Source: Spirogloea muscicola
Taxonomy: Eukaryota; Streptophyta; Zygnematophyceae; Spirogloeales; Spirogloeaceae
NCBI GenBank assembly: GCA_009602725.1
Contig: WELB01000230.1
Location: 93,611-104,577 of the forward strand
Direction: 5' to 3'
Length of the DNA stretch: 10,967 bases
Shown: piece after piece, positions 1 through 7,550 of the stretch
Position numbering within the stretch: the first letter of the stretch is position 1
Layout of the letters: the number at the start of each line of letters is the position of its first letter
The notes under the pieces: model-generated
Told to the model about the DNA's origin: nothing
Database searches by the model: none
The model's input: only the letters and a program-made list of their open reading frames with translations
Position numbers and translations under genes: made by a program

Positions 1-327
1 CAGGCCCAGGCGCCGCCGCACAGCCCTCCGCCCCCCCGCGCCCGCGCCTCCGGCGTGCCGCGCCGTTGCCGCCGCCGCCGCCGACGGGAGGTGCTCCATC
101 AGACCACGTCGGAGACCCGCGCCAGAAGCCGCGGGGGCGGAGTGGAGCTTCACGGCATTCCGGCGGAAGTTGCGCTGCCGGCGACCCAATGTGCGGCGGC
201 CCAACAAGTAAGCGGGCTCCCAGCGTGCTCGCACCTTTCGCCATGGCTGCCCTCGAGCTCGATCACTCAATGCTCCCTCCTAGCTGACTGCCCACTGCCG
301 CAGCAGCGGAAAAGTGCCGGCGCTGAC
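1..327 (+). promoter_or_regulatory. GC-rich 5' leader of the MYB gene with probable 5'UTR intron
   Basis: This stretch precedes the MYB start and holds no recognisable coding domain. It is very GC-rich, with a run of GCC triplets near 66-82. A good intron candidate spans 208-303: the donor reads GTAAGC, a CTGAC branch-like motif lies near 283-288, and the acceptor is a tandem CAGCAG, so 303 or 306 could be the last intron base. The first ATG in this leader on the plus strand near the gene is at 189; it is described separately as a uORF. I cannot see a TATA box or place the transcription start, and the most distal bases could belong to an upstream promoter rather than the transcript. Confidence 0.45.
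189..326 (+). other. candidate upstream ORF (uORF) in the MYB leader
   Basis: An ATG at 189 opens a short frame that crosses the predicted 5'UTR intron (208-303). After splicing it would encode 13 residues (12 if the second CAG acceptor is used) and stop at TGA 324-326, a single base before the main ATG at 328. Both acceptor choices keep the same frame and stop. If the intron is retained, the frame runs instead to a stop at 285-287. Whether it is translated depends on the transcription start, which is unknown. A uORF stop this close to a main start would be expected to affect initiation there; that is inference. Confidence 0.35.
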
Positions 328-1546
328 ATGGTGACGGGTGCACCCTGCGCAGCCGCGAGAATGTCCTACACCACCAGCGAGCCAAGCCTCTCTGCTGGAG
401 ACGAGGCTTCAGGAACTGCCTCCTTGGGCTGGGAAGGAGTGGGCTTTAAGAAAGGGCCTTGGACGGCCGAAGAGGATGCCATACTTTTTGCCTACGTCAC
501 AGAGGTAATTTCAATGAACATTGTCGATCATCTCCCGTTTTGAGGCGTGGGAGCAGATCGTGCGAAGGGTCTGGGACGAGTTACTTTGTACGGGAAGGCC
601 TCGTTGCTGCAATCTGCTGTTTCTCTGCAAGCTGGCTGGCCACTGTGCGACCAAGTCGACGCTCACCTGGAGACGTCCGCCCGTGCAGCATGGTGAGGGT
701 AAGTGGAACGTTGTCGAGAAAAGGACAGGCCTGCGGAGGTGCGGGAAAAGCTGCCGCCTTCGATGGGCCAACCACTTACGGCCAGACCTGAGGAAGGGCT
801 CGTTCACAGCCGAGGAGGAAGCGCTTGTCGTGCTGCTGCACACGACGCTCGGCAACAAGTGGGCCAACATGGCGGCGTACCTGCCGGGTCGCACTGACAA
901 CGAGATCAAGAACTTCTGGAACACCCGCCTCAAGAGGCGAGGCCGGGCAGGGCTTCCGGTGTACCCAGAGCACGCCCTTCTAAGCACGCTTGCCAAGGCC
1001 GCCAGCTGCAGTGTTGCGAGCGCAACCTCCTCAATCTGCTCAACCAGCAGCCAGCCTTTGACAGGAAATCTGGAGCCTGCCGACGCCCTTCCACCTCTCA
1101 AGAGACTGTGTAGGCCAGCCTTTGAAGAGGGGAAAGAAGACGACCCAGCTTACATTGCAACAGCAGCAACACTTCCGACCTGCTTGAGCAACGTTATGCA
1201 AGCGCCAACATTGCAAAGCCTTGAGGAGTATCTGATGCCAGAACAGATCGACTGCTGGGAGAGGTCGCCAAGTCCAGCAGGAAGTCTCAGCAACACGTCC
1301 AGCCAGAGCCCCCCAGCACCTTTGCACGTATGGAGGCCTGGAGGCCATCCGTGTCGTTCTTTGCAGCAAGGAATGGCTCATAGCTCGCCAGCTCCGACTT
1401 GCCTGGAGCCCACAGACTTCCTCTCACTAAGTTGCTCATCTGAAGTGGAGCAGCGTGAGAGCCCCATGATCTCTCTGTTAGAAGCACGGGAAGCTGGATG
1501 GATAGAGTCCGTCCAGTGGCCAGCTTGGGCCTCACTGCTTTACTAG
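328..1546 (+). CDS. R2R3-MYB transcription factor, GAMYB-like (subgroup 18 type)
   Basis: Two exons, 328-504 and 689-1546, with a phase-0 intron 505-688 (GTAATT...GTGCAG), give 344 residues. The splice falls inside repeat R2 and restores the family sequence YVTE/HGEGKW. R2 carries the regular tryptophans W44, W65 and W85. R3 carries F98, W117 and W136, with F replacing the first W as is usual in plant R3. Diagnostic strings are [40 protein letters not shown] and, after R3, [12 protein letters not shown], which closely matches the GAMYB (MYB33/65/101) extension after the MYB domain. The product should be a nuclear DNA-binding regulator; in land plants GAMYBs act in reproductive development, some downstream of gibberellin. 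The remaining ~190 residues are Ser/Pro-rich and unrecognised. An in-frame ATG at 361 is an alternative start. I saw no miR159-like target site. Confidence 0.9.
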
Positions 1547-2270
1547 AGATCAGTACATTCAGAGATCACTATTCATTACGTACATACTTCGCCTTTCTGC
1601 TGCAAGCACATGTAACAACCTGGCCTCCAGACGCTTGCCATCTTGCCCAGCGATTTGGAGGGTGGCCTTCAGAAACAGCCGCTTGACAAGTCCGTACTGA
1701 AGCATGCATGACCCCAGATGACATCAGTTCCTTTAAGTCGTCACAAGTATAAGTGTATAAGTTTTGTCTTTCCTGTGAAGAAACTTATAAGTTTTCACAG
1801 GCACCCCCTCATGCACTGGCTTACATCAGTTCAACGGCGAAGCATGAGAACCAACCCCAACTCCTCCTGGGCATGGGGTCTTTTCCCAAAAGTTGGTTGC
1901 TGGTTTCTGCACAATGCTTTGACCACCAAGACACTTGCTTCTCGGGTACTACTGAGGCTTGTACTGAGCAGACATGGTCTCATCGAGCACCCACTACCTC
2001 CGATACTGTATGGAACAACTCGGTCACCAAAATCTCGAGTGTTGCATTGCAGCTCAGCTTGTAAGCTGCTAGTATCAGAAGGCAACATCTCCCATGGTCC
2101 GTGCATCAGGGAAGTATGGTGGATGCTGATTAGAAGGAGCAAGGCTAGGCAGCAGCTTATGTATGCGTAGCTTCAAGAGAACGATGACAAGGCTCGCCGA
2201 GAGGACACAATACTGCGGTCGTGATGTTACTGTTCTTGTGACCTCTTATGAGGGCAGCATAGTCAATAGC
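1547..2270. other. convergent intergenic region / 3' UTRs
   Basis: These 724 bases separate the stop codons of two convergent genes, the MYB gene and the pyrophosphatase-like gene, so both 3' UTRs and poly(A) sites should lie here. Open frames exist on both strands (plus 1718-2170, minus 1831-2142), but their translations show no recognisable domain and no codon bias like the neighbouring genes. I saw no AATAAA; a TGTAA lies at about 1610. The region is richer in A and T than the flanking genes, which fits untranslated sequence. Confidence 0.5.
1772..1801. repeat. 30-base near-perfect palindrome (hairpin)
   Basis: The arms CCTGTGAA and TTCACAGG enclose a perfect 14-base palindrome AAACTTATAAGTTT, with a two-base offset (AG) on the left side. 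The motif TATAAGTTTT also occurs just upstream at 1756-1765 and again inside the hairpin at 1786-1795. It lies about 225 bases after the MYB stop. It could form an RNA hairpin in the 3'UTR or be the relic of a small element. No function is claimed. Confidence 0.55.
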
Positions 2271-3483
2271 TTACTGAGTAGTCCTTGATGAGACATATTG
2301 CCAGCCGTCAAATGCTGTCCGCCCATGCTTTCCTCGTACAAGATTCAATGCACTCTTCAGGACTGCATATGTCCTGAAGAATGCTGAGACAAGTAACCAA
2401 TCAGCAAGAGTCAAGTCATCGTCTCTGCCTGTGGCTGTGGAAGGAGGCGAGTGCTGCCTGGCTACATGCCCCTCTGGTGAAGTGGAGGACTGTGCCACAC
2501 AGAATGGAGCTGTTTGGCTAACCGGAAAGCCCACTTTTGAACCAGTTTGGCACCTTACCCTGCAGATGGTCATAGGCAATCAGTTAACAAGTTGTGGATC
2601 TTATTTGTGCAAGATGATGATCTTCACAATTGCAAACTGCAGGTGCAAGGTGAATGTGGTGCAAGGACCTGCTACGGGGCTGGATGCAGATCAGCTTATC
2701 ATCAACGTCTCCGTTGTCAACAAACTTGACAATGCCCTGCACAGGCCAGACTCCCCTGGACCCGTACGGCAAGCACGGCCCCAGGACAACCGCGTCCAGG
2801 TTGTCGCCTGCAGCCGTGTGCCAAGTGGGTCATGCCTCAGTGTTAATAGTGACAGCACATCGTGAGGGCCTGACAAGCATCCCGCTGACGGTCTGCTGAC
2901 ACACAAGGAGACGGCCAAGGACCGCGCTAGTGACAGCGGTAGCTTCGGCAACCAGCCAAGCGCATGCTGTCAGCTCGCAGATTCTTGTTCCCTTTCGTTC
3001 AGGCTGACAAGCACAACACTATCTTGCCATCACAAGCTCACTGCCGTGCGCCTTTGCGGGCGGGGAGCATGGCGGCCCACCGTCTGGCGCGAGAACGCCG
3101 GGCACGGAGCCGTAGTTGAATGGGCAGGGCAGCGGCGCGACGAAGTCGACGGCGCCGCCGGCCCGCCGCTTCACAAAGCTCCCCGCCGGCACCTCCACCA
3201 CCACCTCCACCTCCGCCGGCCAGCCCGCCACGAGCTGCAAGGGCAGAGCGGAGCACTAGGCGTCAAAGCCGCCGCGGATTGGCCGCAATCCACGGGTCCA
3301 CGGGCGCGCTCTGGCCCTGGATGGCCCACGGCAGCACCGCGCCGGCCTGGTGCGGTGGCCGGCGCTGCGGTGGGAGAGGAGCGGGCGAGCCGGCAAGAGC
3401 ACCACCTGCCCGCGCCACGCGACGGGCGCGGCGGCGGACATGGAGGCCGCAGAGGCGCGGCTCGGCGGGGCCGCGTCCGNCAT
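2271..3483 (-). CDS. soluble inorganic pyrophosphatase-like protein (family I), bacterial-type sequence
   Basis: Exons, in transcript order: 3483-3406 (tentative), 3234-3081, 2807-2676 and 2428-2271, totalling 173 residues. The family catalyses PPi + H2O to 2 Pi with Mg2+. Residues 35-50 hold VPAGSFVKRR, followed by PCPFNYGSVPG. The metal motif DGDNLD (D77, D79, D82) is completed exactly by splicing 3081 to 2807 in phase 1. VKFVDNGDVDDK (D108, D113, K115) and AFFRTYAVLK (Y142) match the second acidic cluster and the C-terminal tyrosine of E. coli PPase (D97, D102, K104, Y141). E. coli Y51 and K142 appear to be replaced by C and A. Plant cytosolic enzymes have PHNYGFIPRT instead. The last two introns are well supported; the first exon and ATG (next to an N at 3480) are uncertain, chosen because an in-frame TAG lies just before the acceptor at 3235-3240. 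A plastid or other target cannot be judged. Confidence 0.75.
2354..2380. repeat. 10-base-pair perfect hairpin inside pyrophosphatase exon
   Basis: TCTTCAGGAC at 2354-2363 is the exact reverse complement of GTCCTGAAGA at 2371-2380, with a 7-base loop. It sits inside the last coding exon, over the conserved FFRTYAVLK segment, so protein coding alone may explain it. It is listed because the stem is perfect. Confidence 0.4.
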
Positions 3484-3573
3484 GGCCGCGCCCGGCGGCG
3501 CGGAGCTCGGCAGACCGCCGCGGCGAGCCAGCTGCGTGCCGGCAAGTCGGGAGGGACCTCGGCGGCAGAGAAA

Positions 3574-3677
3574 GCGGCTGCTGATATGAAAGAATCGGCT
3601 GTGAAATGCCAGCCAGATGCTTACAGGAGGTGTTCATGACGGAGCCAAAGGCTAGGCAGACAGGGCGCCCTCAATAC
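3574..3677. repeat. left arm of a ~100-base inverted repeat
   Basis: The left arm (104 bases) matches the reverse complement of the right arm at 4208-4308 (101 bases). The match is almost complete from GCGGCTGCTGA at the outer edge to GCGCCCTCAATAC at the inner edge. The only sizeable difference is a short block near 3628-3637, replaced by a shorter block in the right arm; two single-base changes also occur (at about 3585 and 3621). The outer edge lies about 90 bases upstream of the proposed pyrophosphatase ATG, so the arm probably overlaps that gene's promoter or 5'UTR. The high identity suggests a recent duplication or insertion. Confidence 0.9.
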
Positions 3678-3690
3678 GGAGAGCACTGGG

Positions 3691-4214
3691 GTGATGCCCA
3701 TCCTCCTCCGTAATGGGGTCCCTCGGACGAGGCGTGTCGATCTGGTCGGCGTCCCCCTGGGAGGTGGCAAGCGGCTCCTCATGGACGTTGTCCTCACCGA
3801 CAGCTTCCGGACGAAGGGCCCCATTACTACTGAGACCGGCTACGCTGTGAAGGTAGCCGAACGGAAGAAGCTGCACAAGTACAAGGACCACCCGGCGGGT
3901 GATGCCTTTTACCCCCTGGCCATGGCATCCATGGGTGTTACGGGGGTCGGTGGTCCTCGTTACTTTCGCTGCTGGCCTCTCAAGCTGACCAGCGGCGCCG
4001 GGAGCAGGGTGCTGCCCTTCCCGGTGGCTCGGTGCCTTTGGGTCTGGTGTCCTGCTACCGTATGCGATTGTCTATGTCCCTGCAGCGCTCCCAAGCGCTT
4101 GCTTTGCACCGCCGCGCTGGTCGCGCCCTTGCAGCAGCCTCTGGCTTGCGCAGCGGGGTTGCTCTTCCTCCCCTCAGCTCATCTGACTTCCTACTGCTGA
4201 CACGGGGGTATTGA
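3691..4214 (+). pseudogene. fragment of a LINE-type (non-LTR) retrotransposon ORF, C-terminal end, frameshifted
   Basis: The plus-strand frame from 3691 reads a segment typical of the region after the reverse transcriptase domain in LINE ORF2 proteins: RVDLVGVPLGGGKRLLMDVV, then VAERKKLHKYKD, then FYPLAMASMG. The similarity then moves to another frame, where YRMRLSMSLQRSQALALH resembles the usual C-terminal end (the ..RLSVALQRGNA.. type), ending at a stop at 4212-4214. The shift lies somewhere around 3945-4030. The reverse transcriptase core, endonuclease and ORF1 are all absent, so it is a dead fragment. It is enclosed by the inverted repeat, and its stop falls just inside the right arm. The assignment rests on remembered family pattern, not a search. 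Confidence 0.6.
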
Positions 4215-4328
4215 GGGCGCCCTGTCTGCCTAGCCTTTGGCTCCGTCCCGAAAACCTGTATGCATCTGGCTGGCATTTCACAGCCGATTCTTTCATCTCA
4301 GCAGCCGCATTCATACCCCTGTGTCAGC
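4196..4328. mobile_element. possible 133-base MITE-like unit with 15-base terminal inverted repeats
   Basis: GCTGACACGGGGGTA at 4196-4210 and TACCCCTGTGTCAGC at 4314-4328 are inverted repeats with one mismatch, and between them they enclose almost all of the right arm. This size and layout resemble a small non-autonomous DNA element. I see no convincing target-site duplication outside the ends, and the left arm lacks these termini, so it may be a truncated second copy in opposite orientation. The superfamily is undetermined. Confidence 0.4.
4208..4308. repeat. right arm of the ~100-base inverted repeat
   Basis: This is the reverse complement of 3574-3677. Its inner edge (GTATTGAGGGCGCC) overlaps the last codons of the LINE-derived fragment, so in LINE orientation it corresponds to the start of a 3'UTR-like segment. 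Unlike the left arm, it is framed by an additional short inverted pair (4196-4210 and 4314-4328). Confidence 0.9.
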
Positions 4329-5266
4329 GGCCGAGAAATAGTCTGCTTCGCCCACTAGCAGATAGTACAACAGCTTGCTGAAGCAAGAGTACCCCCCCCC
4401 GAGCCTCAGGCTTTATCAATCTAGGAGCACCCTCTGCCAATCTGTGTGCGACCTCATGGCCGGCCTTCACAGTGGCATGCTCTTACCAGCAATTGCTACC
4501 AAACCAGAGATGTGGGGGGGGGTTCAATAGTGAACCGAGAGTCCTGATGAGAAGGCCCCATTGAGAAATCCCTAACCGTATGCCACAGGAGTGGCCATGA
4601 CGCAAGGGCACAGCCAGAAGGGAGGTATGGGAGAGGGCAGTTTCAAGCTCTATGCTTTGAGCACGAGATGGGGACAGCCTTGCCAAGACGGTGATCAATT
4701 CCAGGAACCGGCTCTATTCATCTGTTCTTTGCTACTCTGCCCAAGGTAGAGATTGGCCTACTTGTCAGGCTCAGAGTCGCCAGCACCACCAACGGTGGCA
4801 GGGCAAGGGGCGGCAATAGCTGGCGCCGCTGATGATGTTAATCATGGTGACACTGTAGCTGCTATTCCTAGCGGCGCAGAACGCCAATCAGAGCAGCAGA
4901 TCAGCCAAAGCCCGTGGCCAGGCGACGCATGCAGGCTCCCAATACCTCTGCTTGCCTTCAGTCGAGCACACATGCATGCATTGCTGCTATTGCCAGCGGC
5001 TCACGCCTTCTTTGCTCGAGCTCTCTGCCTTTTGCCCCAGGGCCTTGGCAGCAAAACGGTCCAAAACTTTTTCAGAGAGATTCAGCATTAGTCCAACGGT
5101 ACCAGCAAATGTGCCAGTCCTTGGCATTGCAAAATGGGCGAACAGGCTCTCAAGGTCATGCGAAGGCGGCTCTCCAACCTTCGCAAGGCGTGGCGCACGC
5201 CCAAAAGGCCTGATAGCCGCTCTGCTCCAGTCATGGCAATTATCAACACAATTGACAAGTCAGGCC
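4329..5266. other. intergenic region with no gene I can support
   Basis: This lies between the repeat structure and the PLATZ stop codon. The right part should contain the PLATZ 3'UTR and poly(A) site. Plus-strand open frames (4753-5091, 4914-5213, 4952-5419) and the minus frame 5279-5088 have no recognisable domains. The only internal structure I noticed is a C9 tract (4392-4400) and a G9 tract (4514-4522) that are mutually complementary. Confidence 0.5.
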
Positions 5267-7288
5267 CTAGGCACCACACTCCAAGCGTCCCTGCTGAAGG
5301 AGCGGGCCTCCATCCTCGTCCGGCTGGCTGCAGTGGTAACCATTCCTGCCTGTATACACCGTCACGCCTGCACCCTTGCCGGACTTGTTTACAATGGCAT
5401 CAGCCATTCTCTCCTTTGAGTCACTTCTTGACTTCCATGATTGCTCCGCTTGCTCAGAAGGGGGAGCATCGAAAGCTCCATCTTCGTCCTTCTCAGGGGC
5501 GAGTTCAACGTGCACCTCCCTCGTCCCAGAGACAGTGCAAGGTGGCTGCAGTGCTTCCCCAGCCCCTGGAGTCGGCACTGGCTCTGTGGAGCTCATGGGC
5601 TGGTGCTGCTGAGGTGAGTTAATGCTTACAAGTACAACTGGCGAAGAAGGTGCTGCCATGGGCTTGCGTACCGCGCTAGCCAAGCTGCTCTTCTGTACAC
5701 CAGCTGGCTGCATGGTGAGGCCGCTGCCAGGACCCTCCCGCATGATGCCAGCGACCTGCATATGTGGTCCAATATAAAGATCATGCTCCGAGCGGCAAGG
5801 ACCCTCGTGACCCATGTCGCATCAGCAGCTAATTACTGAAGCCCCATAACAACTCGACATCAGCAAGTAGTCAATCATGACTGCTGCACCTACCACTGAG
5901 CTTCTACTACTTAATGTGAAGGACTTACGAGAAATGCTGATATAATGGTAAGTAGGGTGAGCCTGATTGACCTTGCACCCAATGGAGCAGAAGCGGAATG
6001 CATTGAGGAGTCCTCGACTGCACGACTCGCAGAAGATGGTAACCCCCTTGGTGAGCTTCTGCTCCTCCCGAGGCGTTAGGAAGACAACTCTGGCACTGTT
6101 GATTGTGTAGACCTGTACGGTGCTGATGTCCAGGAGAGGGGCAATGTCGGCTACCTTCACCACGTCTCTGTAGGAGGCTCTGCGGATCTGGCCAGGACGA
6201 GGAACGGGAAAAACGATTCTATTCTATTAGATTGCACACAGGGGAAGGACCAATGACCACTAGAAGCGGGAGCGCATGAGTAAAGTTGCTGGATGTAAGC
6301 ATTGGCAAGACTTGAGATACTGGGATTGGACAAGGAATCTGTACTGTACTCGGACACTCCTGTCATCAGCCTCCTCTGAACGGGTCGGCACAATCACCTG
6401 AAGCACACTGTGGTCTGCATGGTGCTCGCTCAGGCAAGTGCTGCAGAATGACAGCGACTCGAGTGGGCGCTGAGGGGGCGAGGTGGAGCAGTCAATGCAG
6501 AACCGATTTCGCTCTGGCTTGCCCTTCCTCTCCAGGAGGGCATGCTCCGGACACACGCCCCAGAACTGGGCTTCCAGGAGGGCATGCAGCCACTCCGGCC
6601 CCTTTTGCCAGCCAGGAGATGCTGGCGCCTCATCGTCCGCCTCCCCTCTCACCACGACCAGCGCAGCACCTTGTTCCGATCTTAAGTGTGGAGTGATCTT
6701 GAGCTTGGACACCCCGCTGCACTGGGGCCCCTCGGCCTTCCTGAGCCTGGCCATCTGCAGAGCGCTCGCTCCCTCCGTCCTGGCACACTGCTCTTGGCTG
6801 GCCTCCTCGTTGACCCTGGTGACCTTGCCTGGACTTGGAGTTGCAGTTGCTGTGGGACTTATCTCTGGCTGGCCAGGTATCTTGACCCTGCGCTTGCGGG
6901 GCTCCCACTCCAGGCCCTCGGGATGCAGTGGCTCACCCGCCCGGCGGGACTCCCGCTCTCGTCCTTGCTTCCCTTTGCCCGCCAGAACCTTGGCGTCTCT
7001 GCTGGAGACGCTTGACACTGAAGCTGTCCGTGGTACTCCTCCAGATGCAGAAAGCAGTTTCAGCTTCATGCGCTTGAACAGCTTCCCTGAACGAGGTGGG
7101 GCGCTGTGGACCTTGCCAGGGGATGGGCTGTCATTCGTGGGGGATGAAGGTACATCTGGTGTGGGACTTGCAACGTCCTCCCAGCCTGCTGACGGCGACG
7201 AGTTAGCCTCCTTGGGCTTGGGGGTCTGCCTCACAAGCTCCTTCATGGCTGCCGCCACCCACTTTGACTGCTTGACCTGGTCACACAT
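5267..7288 (-). CDS. PLATZ zinc-dependent DNA-binding protein with long N- and C-terminal extensions
   Basis: Three exons, 7288-6398, 6187-5972 and 5755-5267, all joined in phase 0, give 531 residues. The intron 6397-6188 joins HSVLQ to IRRASYRDVV. The intron 5971-5756 joins FCSIGCK to VAGIMR. Both restore the usual PLATZ order. The domain spans residues ~230-370: GPEWLHALL, CPEH, CIDC, CSTC and HHADH in exon 1; VQVYTINSARVVFL, CESC and FCSIGCK in exon 2. PLATZ proteins are plant-specific nuclear factors, reported to bind A/T-rich DNA or to associate with RNA polymerase III. Typical plant members are about 200-260 residues, so the ~229 residues before the domain (basic, Ser/Pro-rich, with KLFKRMKLKLL and EPRKRRVKI) and the ~160-residue tail are unusual. 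The usual terminal RKGxPHRAP-like motif was not found. The ATG at 7288 is provisional: the frame continues upstream to an AG at about 7320. Confidence 0.85.
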
Positions 7289-7544
7289 CCAGGAATAAGG
7301 GGCTATCAGTCCCTCCAGGCTGACTTGCCCCCATCAATCTGGACTCTAGACTCGAAGGGCCATACATCTGAGATTGCAAATGCACACTCTCTGAATCTTA
7401 TGGATATGTGATTGCCAAGCTCACCTCTGCCGCACCCTACCAGTAGCTATCACAAGTTAGAAGGCCGTGGAGAGGAATAGTGTAGCTATTACCAAACATG
7501 CAGATGTGCAACCCATGAGTGGCTGGGTCCAAACATGCAGGTAG
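7289..7544. other. intron or 5' region upstream of the PLATZ exon
   Basis: There is no recognisable coding. The first ~30 bases upstream of the ATG at 7288 stay open in frame, to a TGA at about 7337-7339, and a possible acceptor (AAGTCAG) lies in between. Another possible acceptor is GTGACCAG just before base 7276. Bases 7492-7550 contain a short direct repeat, listed separately. The region may be an intron linking to the open stretch at 7545-8288, or a promoter. Confidence 0.35.
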
Positions 7545-7550
7545 TCAACC
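7492..7550. repeat. short direct repeat, 37-base spacing
   Basis: CCAAACATGCAG occurs at 7492-7503 and again at 7529-7540. Both copies are followed by a similar stretch ending in CAACC. It is a small tandem-like duplication in non-coding sequence. Confidence 0.5.

Noticed and set aside
55-327. Upstream in-frame extension of the MYB protein beginning at a GTG
   Set aside because: The extension is low-complexity Arg/Pro/Ala sequence with a non-ATG start, and it crosses a good intron signal at 208-303. The first ATG in frame is at 328.
1718-2170. 150-codon plus-strand frame after the MYB gene
   Set aside because: It has no domain, no coding bias and an AT-rich start region, and it overlaps another unconvincing frame on the minus strand. 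It is more likely 3'UTR or intergenic sequence.
3046-3639. 197-codon plus-strand frame through the GC-rich island
   Set aside because: It is antisense to the pyrophosphatase exon 3081-3234, contains the ambiguous base, and shows only His/Arg/Ala-rich GC-driven composition.
4392-4522. Complementary C9 and G9 tracts as a structured element
   Set aside because: Homopolymer runs pair trivially and the flanks do not extend the match.
4753-5622. Several overlapping plus-strand frames
   Set aside because: Their composition is unremarkable, with no domains, and from 5267 onward they are antisense to the last PLATZ exon.
6483-7298. 271-codon plus-strand frame
   Set aside because: It is a shadow of PLATZ exon 1, which carries the clear zinc-binding motifs on the minus strand.
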